DNA from: JBBARC01 sp040400005
Lineage (GTDB): Bacteria > Pseudomonadota > Alphaproteobacteria > Acetobacterales > Acetobacteraceae
NCBI GenBank assembly: GCA_040400005.1
Contig: JBBARC010000069.1
Coordinates: 1-10,554 of the forward strand
Direction of reading: 5' to 3'
Length of the DNA: 10,554 bases
Made by a program: the position numbers and the translations under genes. Positions 1 to 6,882 of the stretch are shown in pieces. Positions within the stretch are counted from its first letter, which is position 1. The number at the start of each line of letters is the position of its first letter. The notes beneath the pieces are model-generated. The model made no database searches. It was not told the DNA's origin and saw only the letters and a list, made by a program, of their open reading frames with translations.

Positions 1-219
1 CGAGAGTTGAGTTTTTTGAGGCAGTTAGCGTTCTCACCCCTACCTGGGCAGTTACCTTTTCTTCAGAAAAGAAGGCGCTTTTTCCCTTGCGCTCTCCGCC
101 ACCCTGCCAATTTATGAAAATGTGGCAAAGATGTGTCACAGTCCAGACAAAATAAATCCTGCTTCATTAACGTATTGACAGTTGTATTTTAAGGCGAAGC
201 AGCTACATATGATCCCAGC
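1..219. other. Non-coding stretch upstream of the C-loop hairpins
   Basis: No convincing gene is seen here. The stretch is more A/T-rich than the rest of the window between about 110 and 215. It holds one small hairpin repeat (listed separately), a perfect TTGACA hexamer at 175-180 and a TATGAT hexamer (5 of 6 matches to the -10 consensus) at 208-213. The two hexamers are 27 bases apart, too far to form one sigma-70 promoter. TATGAT alone would place a transcript start near 219-221, just before the first C-loop hairpin. I therefore see promoter-like material but no firm promoter. Confidence 0.4.
55..76. repeat. A/T-rich hairpin repeat, copy 1
   Basis: CTTTTC (56-61) pairs with GAAAAG (66-71) around a TTCA loop, and GAAGGC follows at about 71-76. 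The same loop and flank recur in the two arms of the inverted repeat at 2457-2582, where the stems are longer (9 and 10 bp). Three copies within 2.6 kb suggest a dispersed genomic repeat or a common terminator cassette. Confidence 0.6.
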
Positions 220-363
220 ACAGAGGTCGCAGCGCTCCCCCCCCAACCCCGCGCTGTGACGGTGCTCGGCGACGCAGTCTAACCCCCCCCAGACTGCGTC
301 GCCCCCCCTTTTCTTGTCTTCCCCCCCCTTCCAGGCGGGCCGATCCCCCCTCGGCCCGCCTGG
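220..363 (+). ncRNA. Candidate structured RNA: three hairpins with C-run loops
   Basis: Three strong hairpins follow one another. Hairpin 1 pairs 226-235 with 251-260 (10 bp, one G-T wobble); its loop holds C8 and C4. Hairpin 2 pairs 268-280 with 291-303 (13 bp, perfect) around AACCCCCCCC. Hairpin 3 pairs 332-342 with 350-360 (11 bp, perfect) around TCCCCCC. The linkers also carry C-runs (304-308, 321-327). A TATGAT hexamer at 208-213 would start a transcript about six bases before hairpin 1. Known bacterial small RNAs with C-rich loops (the alphaproteobacterial 'cuckoo'/CcsR type, staphylococcal UCCC-loop RNAs) pair with G-rich ribosome-binding sites. By inference this could be such an RNA, or a structured leader of the copC gene that starts near 412. 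The U-run after hairpin 2 (TTTTCTTGTCTT) is imperfect and separated from the stem by Cs, so termination is uncertain. The opposite strand would present G-run loops instead. Confidence 0.4.
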
Positions 364-411
364 TTGCTTTGGGCCCTTCACCCCCGTCGCAACTCGCCTT
401 ACAAGCACTGG

Positions 412-792
412 GTGTCCCATCTTCGCATCCTGCCAGCACTGTGCGCGCTGGCCACCATCGCCGCAGCGCCCCCAGCCGCTGCCCATGCTATCCTTGTTGA
501 AAGCACCCCCGCGGTGCGCGCCACCGTGCCGCCCGGCCCGCTGGCCATCGTGCTGCGCTTTAACAGCCGCATCGATGCCGGCCGGTCCAAAATCACCCTC
601 ACCGCGCCGCCCCCGGCGGCCCCGGCACGCCTGGCGATCACCGCCGATGCTTTGCCCGATCGCCTGCACGCCAGCGCAACCCTCGCCCCCGGCGAACACA
701 CCCTGCGCTGGCAAGTGCTGGCAATAGACGGCCACATCACCCGCGGTATCGTGCCGTTCACCGTGGCCCCAGCAACGCCCGCGGCGCCCTAA
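412..792 (+). CDS. copC: CopC-type periplasmic copper-binding protein
   Basis: Predicted periplasmic copper carrier or chaperone of the CopC/PcoC family, 126 residues from a GTG start at 412. This start gives a clean signal peptide: hydrophobic ALCALATIAAA and then PPAAA, with predicted cleavage just before His25. In CopC proteins the mature N-terminal His binds Cu(II) together with an Asp-x-His pair near the C-terminus. Here both are present, as HAILVESTP at the mature start and DGH in VLAIDGHITRG. The mature chain appears to contain no methionine, so the Met-rich Cu(I) site of plasmid CopC/PcoC is missing; it fits the Cu(II)-only class. A TTG at 364 would extend the frame by 16 residues, but it overlaps the end of hairpin 3 and lengthens the signal n-region. 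No clear Shine-Dalgarno sequence is seen for either start. The stop is 6 bases before copD, so the two are surely co-transcribed. Confidence 0.85.
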   Translation: MSHLRILPALCALATIAAAPPAAAHAILVESTPAVRATVPPGPLAIVLRFNSRIDAGRSKITLTAPPPAAPARLAITADALPDRLHASATLAPGEHTLRWQVLAIDGHITRGIVPFTVAPATPAAP

Positions 793-798
793 ACCGCC

Positions 799-2433
799 AT
801 GATATTGCTGGTTGATCTGTTTGGCTACCTCGGCATCCTGCTGCATGGGCTGGTTATCGCCAGCCAATCCATGGCGCTGGGTGGGGCGTTTTTCCTGGCA
901 CTCCTAGCCCGCCCCAACGCCGCTTTGCTGGGCGCCAATACGGTGCGCGCCGTGCGCCGCTTAGCGGGGGTTGCCGCCGTGGCCCTGGTGCTGATCGAGG
1001 CGCTGAACATCACCCTGCAAACCCTGGTGCTGATCAGCACGCTAGATCTGCCATTGTCCAATATCCTGGCGGCCAATTTCGCGGCCAGCGGCCTGATCAA
1101 AACGGCCGCCGCCGTGGCCCTCGCCTGGGCCTTGTTTGCCGATGCGCGTGCCGGCCTGCTGCTGGCCCTGGGCGCCAGTATTCTGGTGGCAGCAACACTC
1201 ACCACCCACGCCGCTGCCCGGCTGGATCATAACGCAATCCTGCTCGCCGCCGCCTTCCTGCACCAATTGGGCGCCGCCATCTGGGTCGGTGCCATCCCAT
1301 CTTTCGTGCTGGTGTTGCCCCGCCTAAGCCCGCCCGCCCTGCGCAAAATCGGCGCCGGCTTCTCGCGCATTTCCATCGCCGGCGTCGCCGCCATTTTGCT
1401 CTCCGGCTTCACCATGTGCTTTTTCTATATCGGCAGTTGGGCGGCCGCTTACGGCACCGCCTACGGCGTGATGGTTGGCGCCAAAATCGCCATGTTTCTT
1501 ATGCTGCTGGGCCTGGGCCTGGGCAATTTTCTGGTCACCGAACGGCTGCGGCAAAACCCGGCCACCCCCATTCTGCGCCTGCGCCGCTTCGCCGAAGTCG
1601 AAATCGGTATCGGCCTCACCATCTTTTTCTGCGCAGCGTCGCTCACCTCGGTTCCCCCCGGCATCGACCTGCCGCACGATCGCGTCAGCTGGCAGGAAAT
1701 CGTCGCCCGCGACTTTACCCCGCGCATGCCGCGCCTGACCTCGCCCGATCACGATGCGCTGGCCATCCCCGCCCTACAGGCCAAGCTCGACGCCGAAGCC
1801 GCCGCCACCGCCGCCGCGCCGCAGCCCGCCTTTATTGAAGGCGCCGGCGATCTGGCGCCGCGTAACCCCGCCGATATCGCCTGGTCGGAATATAACCACC
1901 ACTGGGCCGGCTTCTTTGTCACCGCCATCGGCCTTCTGGCCCTGCTCCACCGCGCCGGCATCCGGTGGGCCCGCCACTGGCCCTTAGTCTTTTTCGGGCT
2001 CGCCGCCTTCCTGTTCATCCGCTCCGACCCCGAAGTCTGGCCGCTCGGCCAAATCGGCCTGCTCGACAGCCTGCACGATGTCGAAGTGGTGCAACACCGC
2101 GCCTTCGTGCTGCTGGTGGTGATCTTCGCCAGCTTCGAATGGGCGGTGCGCGCAGGCATGCTAAAATCCCGCGCCGCTGCCAACGTGTTTCCCCTGATCT
2201 GCGCGTTCGGCGGCGCCCTGCTGCTCACCCACAGCCACGCCATCGCCAATATCAAAGATCAGTTGCTAATCGAACTCACCCACACCCCACTGGCGCTGGC
2301 CGCGGTCACCGCCGGCTGGGCCCGCTGGCTGGAACTGCGCCTACCCGGCCGCATCGCCCGCACCGCCGGGTGGATATGGCCCGTGTGCTTCGTGCTCATT
2401 GGCGGGCTTTTAGTGCTGTACCGCGAGGCCTGA
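799..2433 (+). CDS. copD: CopD-family copper resistance/transport membrane protein, long form
   Basis: Integral inner-membrane protein of the CopD/PcoD family, 544 residues, expected to work with CopC in moving or handling copper. About 14 hydrophobic segments are visible. Eight lie in residues 1-285, including the conserved HQLGAAIWVGAIPSF stretch and the GAKIAMFLMLLGLGLGNF helix. A soluble loop of about 85 residues (about 285-370) follows, rich in Ala, Pro and Asp. A second block of six segments ends in LLTHSHAI, IELTHTPLAL and a final WIWPVCFVLIGGLLVLY helix. Classic PcoD has only about 300 residues, so this is the two-part form known from other proteobacteria; the histidine clusters of the C-terminal block are potential metal ligands (inference). 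ATG at 799 lies 6 bases after the copC stop. Transcription probably ends in the inverted repeat just downstream. Confidence 0.88.
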   Translation: MILLVDLFGYLGILLHGLVIASQSMALGGAFFLALLARPNAALLGANTVRAVRRLAGVAAVALVLIEALNITLQTLVLISTLDLPLSNILAANFAASGLIKTAAAVALAWALFADARAGLLLALGASILVAATLTTHAAARLDHNAILLAAAFLHQLGAAIWVGAIPSFVLVLPRLSPPALRKIGAGFSRISIAGVAAILLSGFTMCFFYIGSWAAAYGTAYGVMVGAKIAMFLMLLGLGLGNFLVTERLRQNPATPILRLRRFAEVEIGIGLTIFFCAASLTSVPPGIDLPHDRVSWQEIVARDFTPRMPRLTSPDHDALAIPALQAKLDAEAAATAAAPQPAFIEGAGDLAPRNPADIAWSEYNHHWAGFFVTAIGLLALLHRAGIRWARHWPLVFFGLAAFLFIRSDPEVWPLGQIGLLDSLHDVEVVQHRAFVLLVVIFASFEWAVRAGMLKSRAAANVFPLICAFGGALLLTHSHAIANIKDQLLIELTHTPLALAAVTAGWARWLELRLPGRIARTAGWIWPVCFVLIGGLLVLYREA

Positions 2434-2456
2434 GCGGTAAGGCAAAGGCAAAAGAA

Positions 2457-2582
2457 ACTTCTTTTCTGAAGAAAAGAAGCAAAAGACTTTTATGATGCTG
2501 GTTCGGAATTCTCGGTGGCTGCGTTGCCCCAGGCCCAGCGTCACAAAAGTCTTTTTGCTTCTTTTTCTTCAGAAAAAGAAGG
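2457..2582. terminator. Bidirectional terminator-like inverted repeat between convergent genes
   Basis: Two arms (2457-2490 and 2545-2582) are near-perfect reverse complements, differing only in the length of T/A runs. Each arm is itself a hairpin: 9 bp (2458-2466 with 2471-2479, loop TGAA) and 10 bp (2558-2567 with 2572-2581, loop TTCA). They are followed outward or inward by A/T runs such as AAAAGACTTTT and its complement. The 54-base centre carries no ORF. The location between the ends of copD (plus strand) and the sulfotransferase-like gene (minus strand) fits a two-way transcription stop. The same hairpin occurs at 55-76, so it is also a repeat family. Confidence 0.6.
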
Positions 2583-2595
2583 CCTTAACCTTACC

Positions 2596-3513
2596 TTAAC
2601 CTACAGCCCCCACCAACGCATCACGCCACAAATCGGCGGCGACGGCGACGACTTGGGCGCTGGGGGCGAGGGTTGGTAGGGCGTCGGGCACTGGGGTGGT
2701 GAACAGGGCGCCATCGGTGCCGCAGCGGTATTTTTGGGCCAGGCGTGCGTTGCTGCCGGCGAAGGCGTGGGCCAGTTGGGCGGGGCGGTTGCCGGGCAGG
2801 CGCAATTCACCGGGGGCGGCGCGCATGAGGGCGTTGATGAGGTCGGTGCGTTCGCGGCCGACGGCACTTTGGGCGCCCGCACCTTCATCGGCGTTGGCTA
2901 AAAACTGCAGGGCTTGCGGGCTTAGGCGCGGGGGAGCGGCGGGGATGGGCAAGGTGCCGGCGACAAGGTTTAGGCGGCGGCTGAGGTCGGCGATTTGTGC
3001 GGCCAGTAGGTCGCCTTCGATGGGGCATGCCGCTATGGCATCGGTGCCAAAGGCGTCGGCCCAGGGTAGCAGGCGGGCGTAATAATCTAACTGCCAGGGG
3101 TGGCCGTTTAGCGCTTGTTCGGCGCCGCTGGCATCACCAGCCAGGATGGCGGCCTGAAACGCCAGCGCCTGGGCCTGGTGTTGCGGGCAAAGATAGACCA
3201 GCACGGTGACGTCATCGGCGAGGTCCAGCAACTGGCGGCGCAGCTGGGTTAGTGCCGCAGCATCGGTTAGCCGGTCGCACAACGTATCATCGGACAGCAG
3301 CACGGTTGCCGCCTTGCTGGCGGCAAGCTCGGCGCGCAGCGGCGCCAACGCGGCCTGGTCCCACGCCGGGGTGGGCAATGCCGCTGGGGTAAGAACCCCG
3401 TTGGCGGCAAGGCCGACGCGCGCGCTGGCGGCGATTGCTGCCAGGGTTTGGTGCCCTGCTTGCGCCAGCCCAATGTGCAGCAACAGGCGTCGTTTGGGGG
3501 CAGGCAGGCTCAC
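2596..3513 (-). CDS. Sulfotransferase-fold protein with degenerate cofactor loop
   Basis: Unnamed protein of 305 residues. The outline is that of a P-loop sulfotransferase-like family: an N-terminal strand RLLLHIGL (9-16), a loop where the family has KTGTT/S-like residues, a helix, then LAANGVLTP (36-43). VTVLVYLCPQ (102-111) stands where relatives have a strand ending in YLR-x-Q, followed by an A-rich helix and a segment DYYARLLPWADAFG. The loop here reads LAQAGHQT, lacking the Lys and the paired Thr/Ser that hold the PAPS 5'-phosphate, and the Arg of YLRxQ is Cys109. Sulfuryl transfer is therefore doubtful; it may be a binding or decayed paralogue. The start is GTG at 3513, sharing GTGA with the aspS stop, so translation is probably coupled. 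The C-terminal 100 residues are Ala/Pro-rich and unassigned. A wholly unrelated fold remains possible. Confidence 0.6.
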   Translation of the reverse strand: MSLPAPKRRLLLHIGLAQAGHQTLAAIAASARVGLAANGVLTPAALPTPAWDQAALAPLRAELAASKAATVLLSDDTLCDRLTDAAALTQLRRQLLDLADDVTVLVYLCPQHQAQALAFQAAILAGDASGAEQALNGHPWQLDYYARLLPWADAFGTDAIAACPIEGDLLAAQIADLSRRLNLVAGTLPIPAAPPRLSPQALQFLANADEGAGAQSAVGRERTDLINALMRAAPGELRLPGNRPAQLAHAFAGSNARLAQKYRCGTDGALFTTPVPDALPTLAPSAQVVAVAADLWRDALVGAVG

Positions 3514-5309
3514 GTGCGTTTCACCACCGGCGGCAGGTTGAGCGCAATCGAGAGTTCGCGCAGCCGTTCGGGCGGCACCGGGGCCGGGGCGCCCATCAGC
3601 AGATCTTCGCCCTGCTGGTTGAGCGGGAATAGAATAATCTCGCGGATATTGGGCTCATCGGCCAGCAGCATCACCATGCGATCGATGCCCGGCGCTGACC
3701 CGCCATGCGGCGGTGCGCCGTAACGGAAGGCATTGAGCATGCCGCCGAACCGCGCTTCCACATCGGCCTCGCTGTAGCCGGCAATTTCAAAAGCGCGGAT
3801 CATGATATCGGCGCGGTGGTTACGGATTGCGCCGGAAGAAAGTTCAATGCCGTTGCAGATAATATCATACTGGTAGGCGTTGATGGTGAGCGGGTCTTGG
3901 GTGTTGAGCGCGTCCATGCCGCCTTGCGGCATGCTGAAGGGGTTGTGCGAAAAATCGATTTTGCCGGTGTCTTCGTTCAGTTCGTACATGGGGAAATCGG
4001 TCACCCAGCAGAACCGGAAGGCGCCAGTTTCGCATAAACCCAGTTCGGTGCCAACGCGGTTGCGCACGGCACCGGCAAATTTTTGCGCCTCCGCGCGTGG
4101 CCCTGCTGCAAAAAACACCGCGTCCCCGGGGGCTGCCCCGCAGGCTAGGCGGATCGCTTCGGCCCGTTCTGGTTCGATGTTTTTGGCAATCGGGCCCCGT
4201 GCGCTTCCGGGCGCGCCATCGGCATCAAAAATAATATAGCCCAGGCCACCGGCACCTTCGGCGCGGGCCCAATCGTTGAGTTTATCAAAGAAGCCGCGCG
4301 GCTTGGCGGCCGCCCCAGGGGCGGGGATGGCGCGCACAATGCCGCCTGCGGCGGTAATTTTGGCAAACAAGCCAAAGCCGCTGCCGGCGAAATGGGCGCT
4401 GACATCGGTGATGCGTAAGGGGTTGCGCAGATCGGGTTTGTCACTGCCAAATTCCAGCATCGATTGCGCGTAGGGGATGCGTACGAAGGGGGCGGTATCT
4501 ACGCGGCGGCCATTGGCAAATTCGCTGAACAAGCCGGCAATCACCGGCTCGATCGTGGCAAACACGTCATCTTGGGTGACGTAGCTCATCTCGAAATCGA
4601 GCTGATAGAATTCGCCCGGGGACCGGTCAGCGCGGCTGGCTTCATCGCGAAAGCACGGGGCGATCTGAAAATAGCGATCGAAGCCTGCCACCATCAGCAG
4701 CTGCTTAAACTGCTGCGGCGCCTGGGGCAGGGCGTAAAACTTGCCGGGATGCATGCGGGCGGGGACCAAAAAATCGCGCGCCCCTTCCGGGCTGCTGGCG
4801 GTGAGGATGGGGGTTTGAAATTCGGTAAACCCCTGATCGACCATGCGGCGGCGGACTGAGGCGATAACGGCGGCGCGCAGCATCATGTTGGCGTGTACGC
4901 GCTCGCGCCGCAGATCGAGGTAGCGGTAGGTTAAGCGCAGGTCATCGGGGTAGTTTTCGCCGCCGGCCACCTGCATGGGCAGCACCTCGGCTGCACTTTG
5001 CACCACAATGTCGGCGACTTTCATCTCAATCTCGCCGGTTGGCAGGCGCGGGTTGATGGTGGTGCCTTCCCGCAGCACCACAGCACCAGTGACCGTGATG
5101 ACGCTTTCCACCCGCACCCCATCGGCCACGGCAAAGGCGGCGGTGCCGGCGGCAAACACCAGCTGGGTTAGGCCGAAATGGTCGCGCAGATCGATAAACA
5201 GCAGCCCGCCATGGTCGCGCTTGCTGTGCACCCAGCCGGATAGCCGGGCGGTGGTGCCGGCATCGGCCGCTTTAAGGGCAGCGCAGGTGTGGGTGCGATA
5301 GGCGTGCAT
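3510..5309 (-). CDS. aspS: Aspartyl-tRNA synthetase
   Basis: Class II aminoacyl-tRNA synthetase that charges tRNA-Asp with aspartate in the cytoplasm; 599 residues, the normal bacterial length. Residues 1-105 form the OB-fold anticodon-binding domain (GWVHSKRDHGGLLFIDLRD, 25-43). Motif 2 is FRDEASRADR (220-229), with Arg221 contacting ATP. The bacterial GAD insertion spans about 300-420. FSHNPFSMP (453-461) and motif 3 GGSAPGIDR (536-544) complete the active site. His33 and Gly82 occupy the positions that in non-discriminating AspRS enzymes allow charging of tRNA-Asn as well; discriminating E. coli AspRS has Leu at the first. This predicts that the cell makes Asn-tRNA through GatCAB (inference). 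ATG at 5309 is preceded by AGGA with an 8-base spacer. The gene is divergent from rnd. Confidence 0.97.
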   Translation of the reverse strand: MHAYRTHTCAALKAADAGTTARLSGWVHSKRDHGGLLFIDLRDHFGLTQLVFAAGTAAFAVADGVRVESVITVTGAVVLREGTTINPRLPTGEIEMKVADIVVQSAAEVLPMQVAGGENYPDDLRLTYRYLDLRRERVHANMMLRAAVIASVRRRMVDQGFTEFQTPILTASSPEGARDFLVPARMHPGKFYALPQAPQQFKQLLMVAGFDRYFQIAPCFRDEASRADRSPGEFYQLDFEMSYVTQDDVFATIEPVIAGLFSEFANGRRVDTAPFVRIPYAQSMLEFGSDKPDLRNPLRITDVSAHFAGSGFGLFAKITAAGGIVRAIPAPGAAAKPRGFFDKLNDWARAEGAGGLGYIIFDADGAPGSARGPIAKNIEPERAEAIRLACGAAPGDAVFFAAGPRAEAQKFAGAVRNRVGTELGLCETGAFRFCWVTDFPMYELNEDTGKIDFSHNPFSMPQGGMDALNTQDPLTINAYQYDIICNGIELSSGAIRNHRADIMIRAFEIAGYSEADVEARFGGMLNAFRYGAPPHGGSAPGIDRMVMLLADEPNIREIILFPLNQQGEDLLMGAPAPVPPERLRELSIALNLPPVVKRT

Positions 5310-5428
5310 CGGGCAAATCCTGGGTCAAAACGGGGCTAAATCGCGCGTCGGGGGGAGGAATGCCATGCCCCCCCAAGGTGTCAAGCCGGGGTTTGCGCGC
5401 GGCGTGCTGCGGTGTAGGAGTTTATGCC
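5310..5428. promoter_or_regulatory. Divergent aspS-rnd intergenic region
   Basis: These 119 bases must hold the promoters of both divergent genes, but no clear -35/-10 pair is seen on either strand. GGGGGG at 5350-5355 can pair with the C-run at 5368-5374 (6 bp, 12-base loop AGGAATGCCATG). That loop contains a strong Shine-Dalgarno core (AGGA, 5356-5359) and two ATG codons, so folding would hide them. Confidence 0.35.
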
Positions 5429-6613
5429 ATGGCATCTCCCGACCGCGCTGGCTTCGCCGCCCCCCAATTGATCACCGACACCGCCGCCCTGGCCGCCCTG
5501 TGCGCGCGTTTGGCGACCGAGGATTTTGTCACGGTTGATACCGAATTCATGCGCGAGCGCACCTACTGGCCGGAACTGTGTGTGGTGCAGTTGGCCGGCG
5601 CCGAGGACGTGGCGGTGATCGATGCCCAGGCGCCGGGGCTGGATTTGGCACCTTTGGGCGTGCTGCTGGCCAACCCCGCTGTGCCCAAAATATTTCACGC
5701 GGCGCGCCAGGACGTTGAAATTTTTCTGCAATTATTTGGCGCGGTGCCGACGCCGCTATTCGACAGCCAGGTTGCCGCTATGGTTGCGGGCTTTGGCGAT
5801 CAGGTAGGGTATGAAGGGTTGGTGGGTTCGCTGGTGGGCGGGCAGATCGATAAATCGCACCGGTTTTCCGATTGGTCGGCGCGCCCGTTGAGTGCCGCCC
5901 AAATTGAGTATGCGGCGGCCGACGTGACCTGGTTGCGCTTGGTGTACACCAAGCTGATGGAACGCCTGGCCCGCGATGGCCGCAGCCCCTGGGTTGCCCA
6001 GGAAATGGCAATACTGGCCGACCCCGCGACCTACCGCCCCGACCCCGAAATTTTATGGGAACGCCTGCGCCCGCGCACCAATAACCGCCGCGTGCTGGGC
6101 GCGCTGCGCGCGATTGTGGCGTGGCGCGAGCGCGAGGCGCAGCGCATCAACATTCCGCGCCAGCGCCTGGTGCGCGACGAAAGTTTGCTAGAAATCGCTG
6201 CCACCATGCCAACCAACGCCGATCAGTTGGCCCGCATTCGCGGCATTGCGCGCGGTTTTGCCGAAGGCGGCACCGGGCGATCGCTGTTGGCAGCGTTGGA
6301 GGCGGCGGCGGCCGAGGCCGAGGTTAATCTGCCCGAACGTATCGCCCAGCGCGAAGGGCCCAAACCATCACCGGCGCTGGTGGCGCTGCTGAAAGTGCTG
6401 CTGGCGGAAAAAGCTGAGGCGCATGATGTGGCGGCCAAACTGATTGCCAGCACCGATGATTTGGAACGGTTGGCCAGTGAGGATGCGCCCGACGTGCCGG
6501 CCCTGACCGGCTGGCGGCGCGAGGTGTTTGGCAATGACGCGCAAAACCTTAAAGCGGGGCGGATTGCGTTGAGTGTTGCGGGCAAACGGATAAAATTGAT
6601 CCCGGTGGGGTAG
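5429..6613 (+). CDS. rnd: Ribonuclease D
   Basis: 3'-5' exoribonuclease that trims tRNA and other stable-RNA 3' ends; 394 residues from ATG 5429. The DEDDy exonuclease domain fills residues 14-180: Exo I VDTEF (Asp37, Glu39), Exo II ARQDVEIF (Asp95) and Exo III YAAAD (Tyr161, Asp165). A helical HRDC RNA-binding domain follows at about 215-290 (LRAIVAWREREAQRINIPR), then a second helical C-terminal part. The start was chosen because GGAG at 5417-5420 sits 8 bases before ATG 5429, and the protein then begins just before the first domain. An in-frame ATG at 5360 would add 23 residues (Cys/Gly-rich, not typical), and its purine tract is only about one base away. The gene lies head-to-head with aspS; I recall this neighbourhood from other alphaproteobacteria but cannot check it here. 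Confidence 0.95.
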   Translation: MASPDRAGFAAPQLITDTAALAALCARLATEDFVTVDTEFMRERTYWPELCVVQLAGAEDVAVIDAQAPGLDLAPLGVLLANPAVPKIFHAARQDVEIFLQLFGAVPTPLFDSQVAAMVAGFGDQVGYEGLVGSLVGGQIDKSHRFSDWSARPLSAAQIEYAAADVTWLRLVYTKLMERLARDGRSPWVAQEMAILADPATYRPDPEILWERLRPRTNNRRVLGALRAIVAWREREAQRINIPRQRLVRDESLLEIAATMPTNADQLARIRGIARGFAEGGTGRSLLAALEAAAAEAEVNLPERIAQREGPKPSPALVALLKVLLAEKAEAHDVAAKLIASTDDLERLASEDAPDVPALTGWRREVFGNDAQNLKAGRIALSVAGKRIKLIPVG

Positions 6614-6628
6614 GCGGTAAGGGCGGCT

Positions 6629-6660
6629 GGGGTTTTGCCCGGGGGAACGCCCGAACCCCC
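6629..6660 (+). terminator. Weak terminator-like hairpin after rnd
   Basis: GGGGTT (6629-6634) can pair with AACCCC (6654-6659), about 16 bases after the rnd stop. An alternative pairing of G5 (6641-6645) with C5 (6656-6660) competes with it. No T-run follows, so at best this is a Rho-assisted stop or a processing stem. Confidence 0.3.
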
Positions 6661-6723
6661 TGGTGCGTTGTAGTCCATGAAATCGCCCGCACGCCCGCGG
6701 CAAACCATGGAAATGCATCCGCC

Positions 6724-6852
6724 ATGACCGACCCCATGCTTATTGACGCCTTGCGCGGCTATCTGCCCAGCGCCCGCCCGCACGCGGGGAAGGATGAAAT
6801 CGCGGCGCACGAACCGCATGTCGGCCATGGCAGCGAAACGGCTCTGCAATAG
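6724..6852 (+). CDS. Possible 42-residue small protein
   Basis: An open frame from ATG 6724 to TAG 6850-6852 encodes MTDPMLIDALRG, then a Pro/His/Ala-rich tail (SARPHAGKDEIAAHEPHVGH) ending SETALQ. GGAAA at 6709-6713 lies 10 bases upstream and could serve as Shine-Dalgarno. I do not recognise the protein. It has no signal peptide or membrane segment, and four histidines crowd the second half. It sits alone in the 269-base gap between rnd and the DJ-1-family gene, same strand as both. It could equally be the truncated start of a lost gene or a chance frame in GC-rich DNA. Confidence 0.3.
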   Translation: MTDPMLIDALRGYLPSARPHAGKDEIAAHEPHVGHGSETALQ

Positions 6853-6882
6853 ACAACCACGTAATTTAACACGATAAGATCG

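Noticed and set aside
175..213. Sigma-70 promoter from TTGACA (175-180) and TATGAT (208-213)
   Set aside because: The 27-base spacing is too long for the two hexamers to work together; either could only act with another partner.
364..411. TTG start for CopC at 364
   Set aside because: It has no ribosome site, follows directly on hairpin 3, and adds 16 residues before an already complete signal peptide.
136..867. Minus-strand frame of 243 codons opposite the C-loop hairpins and copC
   Set aside because: Gly/Arg/Cys-rich composition typical of an antisense shadow; the copC frame and hairpins explain the sequence.
1324..1752. Minus-strand frame of 142 codons inside copD
   Set aside because: Shadow of a clear membrane-protein frame; composition is not protein-like.
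2696..3082. Plus-strand frames opposite the sulfotransferase-like gene
   Set aside because: Arg/Ala/Ser-rich antisense shadows; the minus-strand frame shows strand/helix patterns and GTGA coupling to aspS.
5360..5428. N-terminal extension of RNase D from ATG 5360
   Set aside because: The purine tract is only about one base from ATG 5360, while GGAG is well placed before ATG 5429, and the extra residues are unlike RNase D.
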